This document shows positions 1 through 7,921 of a stretch of DNA of 11,500 nt, in pieces. The DNA is from Glandiceps talaboti. Taxonomy: Eukaryota; Hemichordata; Enteropneusta; Spengelidae. Below the pieces are notes generated by a model. The model was not told the DNA's origin. It was given only the letters and a program-made list of their open reading frames with translations, and searched no databases. Within the stretch, counting starts at the first letter, position 1, and each line of letters opens with the position of its first letter. The stretch is from the NCBI RefSeq assembly GCF_964340395.1, contig NC_135550.1, positions 7,516,601-7,528,100 of the forward strand. The letters are read 5' to 3'. The translations under genes were made by a program, and so were the position numbers.

Positions 1-276
1 ATTGTTATATTTTTATTGTATATTTATGTAGGCAGCCTCCTTTCAAAAGGCAACCCCAAACAATATCTTTATAGATTTAGTGGACTCCGTAAAAGCTTCA
101 TGTATGTCAGTGCAAATAAGCATTTGTTGTAATTTCAAACAAATTACCATTTAGTCTACTCTTCTACATGTATGCTACTTAGAATCAAATCAAAGTCAAA
201 CCTATTTTTAAAAAAGGATATGTACCACTTCAGTCGATTGTACTTTGCTTTGAATCAAATCAATGGCTGCATTTTG
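1..276. other. Non-coding stretch left of composite repeat copy A
   Basis: AT-rich sequence with no usable reading frame and no splice or RNA-gene signal that I can support. The 12-mer GAATCAAATCAA occurs twice, near 183 and near 252. The second occurrence lies close to the left boundary of the repeat that follows. It could be incidental or a trace of an older insertion. Confidence 0.5.
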
Positions 277-331
277 TTTTTAACACAGCTGAACTGATGT
301 TCAATAGTGCTGTAGGTATGGTGAAATGTCG

Positions 332-353
332 GTCTGTCTGTCTGTGTGCACAG

Positions 354-389
<36 letters not shown>
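332..389. repeat. GTCT / GT microsatellite inside copy A
   Basis: GTCTGTCTGTCTGTGTG leads into an interrupted (TG)n tract that runs uninterrupted from about 355 to 388. The same GTCT-to-GT transition occupies the same relative place in copy B at 4563-4591. It is therefore part of the element rather than an independent microsatellite. Confidence 0.9.
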
Positions 390-393
<4 letters not shown>

Positions 394-420
394 GACTTAA
401 TGTCAACCAGTTGCCTTGGT

Positions 421-640
421 ATTTGGTGGGAATGTTACATAGGGTGTGTAGATGGAAAATTGTTCACATGAAAATGATTGCATTAGAAATGTGCATTTTG
501 AGTCAAATTGGTCTGAAATTTGGTGGGAATGTTGTTAGGGGTGTGTAGATCGAGAATTGTTCATGACATGATGATCCCATCAGTGATTTGCAAATAATCA
601 GTGATATGCAAATTAGGTCTAAAAATCTCTCAAGTTTGAT
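421..640 (+). repeat. First tandem block of copy A (ATTTGGTGGGAAT units)
   Basis: Two units begin with ATTTGGTGGGAATGTT at 421 and 518, a spacing of 97 bp. Both continue with GGGTGTGTAGAT and a GAAAATTGTTCA/GAGAATTGTTCA segment. The second unit adds ATGACATGATGATCCCATCA and GATATGCAAATTAGG, which recur in the first block of copy B. The first unit appears shortened by deletion. Confidence 0.75.
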
Positions 641-685
641 CAAAACTTATATATGAAAAGGATTTTAGAAATGATCCCATGTTTG

Positions 686-1020
686 CCTAGCAACAAGACC
701 ACACCCATAGCAACAGCCAAGTGACAATTGTGTATATTGAAAAAATAACAAGATTGGTTAGGCAATGAGGTATATAGTAAAAAGTGGAATACATGTCTAC
801 CTGGTAACAAGACCACACCCATAGCAACAACCAAATGATGATGTGTATGGCAAAGATAATAACAGGGGTAGTTAGGCAACTAGCTAAATATTTTTTAAAA
901 TGATATATAATAACCCAGCAACTAAGAAACTGCACATAGCGACACTAACATGACAGTGCATATTGCATGGGTAGCAACAAGGATGGATTGGCATGTGGAT
1001 AAACAGTTTTTTTTTTAAAT
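686..1020 (+). repeat. Second tandem block of copy A (about 114-bp units)
   Basis: Units begin at 686 (CCTAGCAACAAGACCACACC), 800 (CCTGGTAACAAGACCACACC) and 914 (CCCAGCAACTAAGAAACTGC), giving a constant spacing of 114 bp. The first two retain CATAGCAACARCCAARTGA. The third is strongly diverged and runs into the element's right end. Short frames read across this block on the minus strand have no family signature and are products of the repeat. Confidence 0.85.
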
Positions 1021-1100
1021 TATCACAAACTCTACAGTTGTGCTACAATGCCATTGGTGTTTATTTTTAAATTTGTATCTTCAGTCCATCATACAACCCA

Positions 1101-1472
1101 TTTCATATTAGTGTTCACTGGCTCTGTATGATACAACCATGCAGAAAACATGCAACAATAAACTGCACATACTATAATTTAAGATAGCAAGATTGAATGA
1201 ATGAATAACAGTTTCTTGCTACATTTTCATGATTTTGTCAAAATGAATGAAGTATCATGCAGACATCAAGTGCAGTATCAAAGCATTGGTGCGGACGTGT
1301 CTGTGCCAAGTTGTCTTTCTGACTAAATGTAGCAAGAAACTGTGATCTTACTGTAAATGTTGCTTGAAGTGTAGCATAGAAACTGCACATAGTAAAACTG
1401 AAGCATTGCCACCAGTACAGTTTAAAATTATTCTGATAATTATTCCCAGAGCCAGTGAACACTAACATGAAA
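1101..1472. repeat. Inverted-repeat-bounded segment with 26-bp arms
   Basis: The left arm 1101-1126 and right arm 1447-1472 are reverse complements over 26 bases with one mismatch (core TAGTGTTCACTGGCTCTG). A second, perfect 18-bp inverted pair sits inside it at 1209-1226 and 1325-1342 (CAGTTTCTTGCTACATTT and its complement). The nested layout suggests a decayed foldback element or an inverted duplication. It encodes nothing recognisable. No clear target-site duplication was found outside the arms. Confidence 0.7.
1394..1450 (+). repeat. Exact 57-bp direct repeat, first copy
   Basis: These 57 bases, beginning AAAACTGAAGCATTGCCACC, recur without a mismatch at 1767-1823. Flanking bases on both sides are unrelated between the two copies. 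The last four bases of this copy overlap the right arm of the inverted repeat at 1447-1472, so this locus is more likely the source and 1767 the derived copy. Confidence 0.9.
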
Positions 1473-1766
1473 CATGCAGTACTTTACTTTGTTTAATTTT
1501 CACTTTACCAGTTTTACTTTATTTTTTAGTTCAGTTTACCATTTTGATTTCACCCCCCACATTGTTTTGGAGTACTTATTTTTTTTTGGCATGTATAAAA
1601 TATAAATGAGCTACATAATTGTCAAAGGAAATTTGAATTTTCGAAAGACATTTCTTTTTGGTACGTAGACGATGTTCAAATTATTTCATGTTGTGCACTG
1701 ACATTATCAACCCAAAGAATTTGTATTTGACAACAAAAATGCTGTAAGTTCAAATCGTGTTTAAAC
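1473..1766. other. Non-coding stretch between the 57-bp repeats
   Basis: AT-rich sequence with T-rich runs near 1579-1588. I see no reading frame, hairpin or RNA-gene signal here. Confidence 0.5.
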
Positions 1767-1823
1767 AAAACTGAAGCATTGCCACCAGTACAGTTTAAAA
1801 TTATTCTGATAATTATTCCCAGA
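1767..1823 (+). repeat. Exact 57-bp direct repeat, second copy
   Basis: Identical to 1394-1450 at an offset of 373 bp. Identity in otherwise unconstrained non-coding DNA implies a recent copying event, gene conversion, or a short mobile module. Similarity stops abruptly at both ends. Confidence 0.9.
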
Positions 1824-3206
1824 ATTCATTTGGATTCTACTGACATTGCATTACATTGCATTGTGGGAATGAGAGAAGTTAAATGATTATATTAATCATG
1901 GCATATAATCTTTTTAGAAAAATCTGTAGTATTTTGGTTGAGAAAACATTTAGTACTTTTTTGTACCAAATAATGTGTTTCCAGATAACTATGTCTAAAG
2001 TCGAGTAACAAAATTGTCCATGACACTGATATGCAAAGTAGGGTGCAAAGCTCAAATTTTATCTCAAAGTGCAAAAATGTAATTAAAAAAAAAAAAATAG
2101 TACGAAAAAGTTGTATCTGAATAAATTCACATGTAAAGTAATACAGTAATATATAGTGAATATTACTTATCAACTACTTTCAAAAGAGAGAGCAAAATCT
2201 TGAGTCACAAAAAGGTTTGAAGACAAGGATCTCTTAACACGTGAATTGAAAGTGATCATAATTGCCTTAATTTTCCATTCTTTCAAGTTGGAATATTATA
2301 TTTCTGTTGACACGATGAAAAAATCTTATTGTATCGCTCTCGCAAAGAGGCACATGGTGTTACGACAATGAAAGTTTCATCATATAAATTGTATGGATAT
2401 TGGTGCAGTCGTGTTTAGATTTAATGTGGCTTGTTTGATATGAGAATCTTTCACAACGCTGCTTTCTTTCTTGATGTCAAATCTTGGGCCAAATTTTTGT
2501 GATGATCATAAAATGTTATTTCTACCATGACAAAAGTGCAAGCTGACTGAAACTGGTATTTCAAAGCTCAGACCAGTATGGAGTTCAAACTTTGAAGTAA
2601 AGCTAGGGACCAATCTATACTGCTACAACCAACCAATCCATGAATTCAAACTACTCAACGCTAAACAGCTCTATTATGGAAATTTATTTAAAAGATTTTA
2701 CAAGGTGGTAAATCTATTTTAGAAAAAAAAAAGAGTATAGTCTAGCTATTATAAAGTGTGCAATTTAGTAAGACTTGTAAGTCGTCAATGGTGTAAAGCC
2801 GATTTGTGCATAGAAAATCTGTAATTTGATGTAACGCTGTCGTCATGCATTGTCATAATTTTTGAGTTACAAGAACATGGTTTTTTTGTCCTTAAAATGT
2901 ATTCTTACTGTACTTTTGATATGTACTTGAAAACTTACTTTATATAGGTTTGTCATCTTCATTTCTATACATGTGAAGATTTGAATGAGTTTGATCTTTT
3001 ACCTCTTAACTGTTGGAAGTATTTTTGTACTTTCACGTTGTTTATGTGGTTACATTTGCAGTAACCAAGTATGCAAGCGTCTGTTACAATCATTCTAAAG
3101 TGGACTGCTGCAAGATTATCGTGTAGAGATCTAAATGTAAGCCATACAAAAATCACCCTTTATCACCCAATGTTTCAGTAAAAAGAATTTTGATAATTAT
3201 ATATTG

Positions 3207-3207
<1 letters not shown>
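1824..3207. other. Long non-coding stretch, nothing recognisable
   Basis: AT-rich sequence with an A run at about 2085-2097 and no convincing exon on either strand. The 63-93 codon frames at about 1892-2173 and 2965-3156 on the minus strand have low-complexity, hydrophobic or cysteine-scattered translations with no motif. No splice-bounded conserved peptide was found. It may be intergenic or intronic. Confidence 0.5.

Positions 3208-3237
<30 letters not shown>
3208..3237 (+). repeat. (GTT)10 microsatellite
   Basis: Ten uninterrupted GTT triplets. They give rise to a leucine-rich start of a short plus-strand frame (3206-3430) that is not a gene. The tract directly abuts the minisatellite to its right. 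Confidence 0.95.
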
Positions 3238-3238
<1 letters not shown>

Positions 3239-3243
3239 GATTA

Positions 3244-3605
3244 CAGCACTGTCATTCTACAAAGTGAGACTTCACTAGGGAGTCTTCTGACATCATTGTG
3301 CTTCAAAACAAACACTTCACTAGGGAGTCTTCTGACATGCTACAAGTCATCCACTACTATTACGGCAGTTTTATGCATCATCACACTGAAAGTAGAATCC
3401 ATCGTTATAGAGCAATCCATCACTCTATGAAGTAAAACATCACCAGGGGTCTTCTGACAACATCACACTACAAAGTACAATCCATCACTTCGGGGGATCG
3501 TACATCACAAAGTAAAATCCATCACTTAGGGGGGTCATACACCCATCCATTGTGCTACAAAGTAATACACATCATTTGGGGGGTCTCCTGACAGTAAAAT
3601 CCTAC
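3244..3605 (+). repeat. Degenerate minisatellite with units of about 40-50 bp
   Basis: Variants of CTACAAAGTAAAATCCATCA, CACTTAGGGGGGTC and TCTTCTGACATCAT alternate along the segment. The clearest pair is a 25-bp perfect match at 3269-3293 and 3314-3338 (core TTCACTAGGGAGTCTTCTGA), a period of 45 bp. Later units carry AAAGTACAATCCATCACTTC, AAAGTAAAATCCATCACTTA and AAAGTAATACACATCATTTG. Units vary in length and composition, so this is an old array. No function is evident. Confidence 0.75.
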
Positions 3606-4511
3606 ACATTCATGAAAGGTTTTTTTGACATTCCAGAGATGATTAAGTGTGGAAATGATAGATTGCTTTGTCTGTAATCAAATAAAATATTCAAACCCAA
3701 TTGAAAAATGTATAAAAGATGATTTGCAATGAATGAAAACAACTAATTCTCCTATTTCCAGTGTGTTTGTTATAGATTTATTGCCATGACAGGGATGTGT
3801 GAAAGTGAGTGATATTAAATTATACAAAATCCTGCTAAACTTGAAGAAATTGGGGCGAAGGCAATAAAATGAATATTTAATACCTTTTTACAATGTTGTG
3901 AATTCAAGATGTCAGGGAATAATAGAATTGCCAAAACAGTATTCTTTTGTCTTTAAAGTGCTTTGTTCAGAAATTTTGTTTCTTGAATGACTTTATTTTG
4001 TGTTGTGAACTATATTAGATCCAACTTTCCTAGATGAACAAAATGACACCTTGGTAGTTCTTCAGTCGTAATGACAAAGATGGACTAAATGACGTAATAA
4101 TGTCAACTAGAAAATTGTAAAACAAAATGGCCGCCACAGAGTATGGGAGTCATCTTTGTGCCAAGTTTGAATTTCATTTCCATGTTGTCAAGTCACTCTA
4201 AATGAGTCACTCTAAATGCCAGTTGATAAAGAGACACTTGTATGGAAACAAGCCACCTCAAAATTATATTTTTGAAATCCAGTCAGATGATACAATTTGT
4301 CTATAAATTTGGACCATGGCTTAAAATTAGTGAAACATTTGGAATTGTGTTGGTAGATCTTGGTAGGTGCTGGTATATGTGACCTGTACCTACTTACTTT
4401 ATTTATACTTGCAAAAGATAAATTTGACTCAATATCCTGTGACATGAGGGTTATAGGTATGTGTATAAACCTATGTATTAGAATAATATTATTAAACACA
4501 TACATATGTGG
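3606..4511. other. Non-coding stretch with one short perfect tandem duplication
   Basis: No supported gene. The 14-mer AGTCACTCTAAATG is repeated perfectly in tandem at 4191-4204 and 4205-4218. A minus-strand frame at 4212-4505 (97 codons) has no recognisable domain, no splice support, and abuts the composite repeat. I treat it as chance. Confidence 0.5.
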
Positions 4512-4517
4512 TTTTTT

Positions 4518-4547
4518 AACACAACTGAACTGAGGTTCAGTAGTGTT
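4518..4547 (+). repeat. Terminal hairpin of copy B
   Basis: The 13-base arms AACACAACTGAAC and GTTCAGTAGTGTT pair with a single A/A mismatch around the four-base loop TGAG. The corresponding 282-311 in copy A keeps the core GCTGAAC/GTTCA but has lost several pairs. The conserved position at the element's edge suggests a structural role in mobilisation. Confidence 0.8.
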
Positions 4548-4562
4548 ATAGGCATCACCCAG

Positions 4563-4591
4563 TGTCTGTCTGTCTGTCTGTGTGTGTGTGT
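4563..4591 (+). repeat. GTCT / GT microsatellite inside copy B
   Basis: Four GTCT-type units pass directly into a short (GT)n tract. It sits about 16 bases after the hairpin, matching the placement in copy A, but is much shorter. Confidence 0.9.
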
Positions 4592-4630
4592 AAACAACTT
4601 AAAGTAAAAAAACGCTGAACAAATTGCCAT

Positions 4631-5104
4631 ATTTGGTGGGTCCATTACCTTCGGTGTCCAGTTGGGAAATTGTTCAAATCAAAATGATTGCATCACAGGT
4701 GTGTGATTTGGGTCAAAAAACTTCCTCAAACACTACTGGGCTGATTGGTGTGACATTTGGTGGGAACATTCTTAAGGGGGTGTAAAGTAAGATTTGTTCA
4801 TGACATGATGATTCCATCAGTAATATGCAAATTAGGGCTAAAAATGTGTCTTTTTGGTTAAAAATCTATAATTCCAAAACTACTGAGCAGATTTGCCTGA
4901 AATTTAATGGGAATGCATCTAGGGATGTATGGACGAAGAAATATTATGCATACAATGATTTCATGAGTGATATGCAAATTAGGTGTAAAAATGTTCGTTT
5001 TTGGTCAAAAACTTCTATCTCAAAAAGTACTTGGTCAATGAGTCTGAAACTTGGTGAGATGTTTCTGAAAGTGTTATTCTGCAGATTTACTTCAAAACAT
5101 TGGC
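4631..5104 (+). repeat. First tandem block of copy B (124-147-bp units)
   Basis: Unit starts are at 4631 (ATTTGGTGGGTCC), 4755 (ATTTGGTGGGAAC), 4902 (ATTTAATGGGAAT) and 5049 (ACTTGGTGAGATG, truncated). Spacings are 124, 147 and 147 bp. Units share TTGTTCATGACATGATGAT or its variants, ATATGCAAATTAGG, CTAAAAATGT and TTTTTGGTCAAAAA. Because 147 is a multiple of three, two units read through in one frame and produce the 94-codon plus-strand frame at 4825-5109. That frame is a by-product and not a gene. Confidence 0.85.
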
Positions 5105-5760
5105 CCTAGCAACCATGACCACGCAACATGGCAGTATATTTTGGTCAAATAACAACATCTGGTAGGCAAGTGAGTAAACATTCAAAAATGTATGCAAATA
5201 CCCTAGCAACCATGACCACGCCCATAGCAACAGCAAAACGGTCGTGTATTTCACAAAGATAACGGATTAATAGACAATTGAATAAACAGTCAAAAAATGT
5301 ATGTAAATTTGCCTAACAACAAGACCACGCCCATAGCAACAGCCAAATAATCACGTATATTACAAAGATAACAATAGTAATAGAAAGACAAATGAATATG
5401 CATTCAAAACATGTATGCAAATGTGCCTAGCAACAAGACCACGCCCATAGCAACAGCCAAATTATCACATATATGGTGAAGATAACAATGGGGATTAATA
5501 GACAATTGAATAAACATTCAAAAATGTATGTAAATATGCCTAGCAACAAGACCAAGCTCATAGCAACAGCCAAATGATCACATATATTGCAAAGATAATA
5601 GCAGGAATTCATACACAAGTGAGCAAAAACATACAAAAATGTATGCAAACATATCTAACAACATGACTACGCCCATAGCAACAACCAAATGATGGCATAT
5701 ATCGCAAAGATAGCAACATGGTTGGATAGGCAACTGAATAGTCATTCAGCAAATGAACAC
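5105..5760 (+). repeat. Second tandem block of copy B (six units of about 97-115 bp)
   Basis: Units begin at 5105, 5202, 5312, 5426, 5539 and 5654, each opening with a form of CCTAGCAACAAGACCACGCC followed by CATAGCAACAGCCAAATGAT. Lengths are about 97, 110, 114, 113, 115 and 107 bp. Each unit ends in a CAAAAATGTATGCAAAT-type stretch. The central units are the most alike, and the first and last are diverged, as expected for an array that turns over internally. A remnant continues to about 5800. The 73-codon minus-strand frame at 5427-5648 comes from the repeat. Confidence 0.9.
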
Positions 5761-5823
5761 CTATTGTTAGCATGGACTAGCATATGGATAAACACTTTCA
5801 AAAACTGTACAGTTGTGCTACAA

Positions 5824-5834
5824 CGCCATTGGCG
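5824..5834. repeat. Small palindrome at the right end of copy B
   Basis: CGCCATTGGCG forms a five-pair palindrome around a single base, eight bases before the conserved terminal ATTTTTAA. Copy A has TGCCATTGGTG at the same place, changed symmetrically so that weaker pairing is retained. Confidence 0.6.
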
Positions 5835-5842
5835 GTATTTTT

Positions 5843-7517
5843 AATGTCAGAGATTTCCATATCAGTGAAGATATTGTGATATAAAAATTGTGATAAGACT
5901 TATTGCTATTTCCATAGACTCTATACCTATAGTGCGCAACTAATACACATGGAGTGGCTTAGATAGCGGTAGTAAGAATTCTTGTTTTGGATTGATAAGT
6001 CATCAAGTTCTCTTGTAATTTTATTTTTTTGTGTGTGTAATTAATACATGTTTGCTGGGATGAAACCAAGATCTAGACTATTTTATGACTGACATGATCA
6101 AAACACAGTTAACTGACATATAGAACCGAAGACTTGAAATGTATATGTCATGTGGTGCATTGCCATGGACTGTAGATTGAACAACTATGATATGTATGTC
6201 ACAACTTGAACCATAAAAGACCCTGGATTCAATATCAATAACTTCAGGATCTCTGCATGTACTCAGTATTACTTTGTTTACATTGTGGTCACATTAATTC
6301 AGCTGTATTGTTCCAGCTGTTTGTACACCGGAAAAATGACTTTAATTAAAATCTGTTTATTTCGTGATGGCCCTTAAGCTGTTTACATCTCACAGTTTTT
6401 ATCATTCCAATATCTGCAGCATTTGGTATTTGGAGATATATCAAATAATGATTGACGACAAAGATACCTAAAAAAATTTTTTTTTTTTAAAGTACTTGTA
6501 GCCTGCTATGTGTGTGAAACTGGTCCAAGATTCTAGCTGGGTTTTTTTCTGACTTAGTGTGAAAGTAGTATCCATGACTGCAGGATTGTAAAATTACTTT
6601 CAAATGATGGTGAAATGCAAAGTATGTTTACACTAATATAATCTGTATTGATTCTAGGAGATGATGATGATGATGAATCACAAGTTGTTTTTATCATTTC
6701 CTGTTCTAATATTATTTTTTTTTTTGCTAAGGAACTCACTTCGTTCATTCTATTACAGTTAAGCCTACAAAATAACCTTTTAGTTATTAGTAGGTCAGTC
6801 TATTAAGATAATGCAATTGGAAAATGTCAAAAATATAACTCGGTGTCATTTGGGTGCAAATAGCCGTAGGGTGAAACAAGCTAATATCATGAAGAAGTAA
6901 GCATGTGCTAGATTTTCTCAAGTGTATTATAGTGGGACAAGCTGATTGAGTTTAGAAGATTTTTTACTCATCGAGTGAAAAGACATATGCAAAACCTTGA
7001 TGAAAGTATTCCACAGTAATGTTAATGTCAATACACGCCTTCTATAACATTACAATTGTCTTCTGGTGTTGTTTGAACAGTTGATGGCGGATTAAGGGTT
7101 TCCTCTGTTAAGGCGGCCTTACTTTTAATAATTCTGTGTTTTTCATAACCCGACTAAACCTATATTTCTTTAATCCTATGAACTTAAAAAAATAAAAATC
7201 AATAACCTCTATAGCAGAATCAGAAGAACATTTTCAATGTCACCAATTCAATTGTCAGATGGCAACCCCACGAGCATGTATCTCAGCGAAAATTGAAATT
7301 TATTTGTAAAAATGAGTCAAGTTTCCTCCTTATTCTAATTCTCATTTCTACATCATTCAAACTATGAATTGAAAGTATCACAATCATGTACTCAGTACAC
7401 TTATTTTTTAACTGACTGACTGACCAACTCATATTTTTTAAGGTGTTACAATGAGAAATATGGAATTTATAAGTACAGGCACCCTAATACGAATAATTAC
7501 GTTATCACATCATTTAG
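5843..7517. other. Long non-coding stretch with simple-sequence runs only
   Basis: No exon or RNA gene could be supported on either strand. Simple sequence includes an A7T12 run at 6470-6488, five ATG triplets at 6661-6675, and a T run at about 6715-6725. The 64-codon minus-strand frame at 6554-6748 crosses these runs, which explains its poly-serine tract. It is not a gene. Confidence 0.5.
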
Positions 7518-7921
7518 GGATGACTGCACAATGTCACACAAGCTCAATAAACAAACTTCTTTTGTTTTGACCAAAACCCCCTCCCCCTCAACGAACATTC
7601 ACAAGTGCAACATTAACATGTTTATGATGTCACCATGATGAAAATTGTAGCAGTCACATCACTACGGTCAATGCAATATAAAACATAGTAAACACATTAA
7701 AATATGAGCAGAAACGCAGCACTGTATATCACATTTTAGCAGTTAATTTTTGTGAACTTATCAACATCTGAATAATAACCACAGGACCTAACTGTTATCA
7801 TTGAAGCTGTGAAAGTGTTCTAAATTTGGTTAGAAGTGCGAAAATGAAGTTCAGCAAATCACCCCTTCCCTAAATGAACAAAGTGTGTTTATTGAGCTTG
7901 TATAACATAGTGCGATCATCC
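7518..7921. mobile_element. Inverted-repeat pair, possible decayed MITE
   Basis: The left arm (7518 to about 7566) and right arm (about 7878 to 7921) are reverse complements over some 40 bases with scattered mismatches. They include a perfect 16-mer, ACAAGCTCAATAAACA at 7538-7553 and its complement at 7886-7901. The 310-bp interior has no coding capacity. The size and arm length suit a miniature inverted-repeat DNA transposon. I could not identify a target-site duplication, so the family is open. Confidence 0.5.

Larger units (their letters stand above)
277..1070 (+). mobile_element. Composite dispersed repeat, copy A (DINE/Helentron-like architecture, non-autonomous)
   Basis: This segment and 4512-5842 share the same modules in the same order and orientation. 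The modules are a start of the form TTTTTAACACARCTGAACTG, a GTCTGTCTG plus (TG)n microsatellite, ATTTGGTGGGAAT-type repeats, CCTAGCAACAAGACCACRCC-type repeats, and an end of the form CTACAGTTGTGCTACAAYGCC followed by ATTTTTAA. Copy A is about 0.8 kb and is shorter than copy B because both tandem blocks hold fewer units. No coding capacity is visible, so if mobile it would depend on another element. Hairpin plus microsatellite plus tandem core is known from DINE-1, Helentron-associated and bivalve pearl elements. Membership of that group is my inference. Exact ends are uncertain by several bases. Confidence 0.7.
4512..5842 (+). mobile_element. Composite dispersed repeat, copy B (longer copy, same family as 277-1070)
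   Basis: About 1.33 kb, with the same module order as copy A: hairpin start, GTCT/GT microsatellite, ATTTGGTGGG block, CCTAGCAAC block, and conserved right end CTGTACAGTTGTGCTACAACG followed by GCCATTGGCGG. Short subterminal inverted repeats are visible: CACAACTG near the start (from about 4520) and CAGTTGTG near the end (from about 5809). The terminal hairpin is nearly intact, unlike in copy A. Neither copy contains a helicase, Rep, transposase or reverse transcriptase. The layout fits a non-autonomous DINE-1/pearl/Helentron-like element. A tandem-repeat-bearing MITE is the main alternative. Confidence 0.75.

Noticed and set aside
640-935. Two overlapping minus-strand frames of 79 and 82 codons with similar repeated peptides
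   Set aside because: They lie across the tandem block of copy A, and their internal peptide repetition mirrors the 114-bp DNA repeat. No domain or start context supports a gene.
1892-2173. Minus-strand frame of 93 codons, hydrophobic N-terminal half
   Set aside because: The hydrophobicity comes from T-rich codons in AT-rich DNA. There is no motif, no splice sites framing it, and a homopolymer run in the middle.
4212-4505. Minus-strand frame of 97 codons, the longest in the window
   Set aside because: No recognisable family, no conserved motif, and length within chance expectation for 11.5 kb in six frames.
5105-5760. CRISPR-like regularly spaced repeat
   Set aside because: Whole 114-bp units are repeated, with no short constant repeat separated by unique spacers, and the genome is eukaryotic.
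6554-6748. Minus-strand frame with a poly-serine stretch
   Set aside because: The serines are the ATG/GAT microsatellite at 6661-6675 read in one frame.
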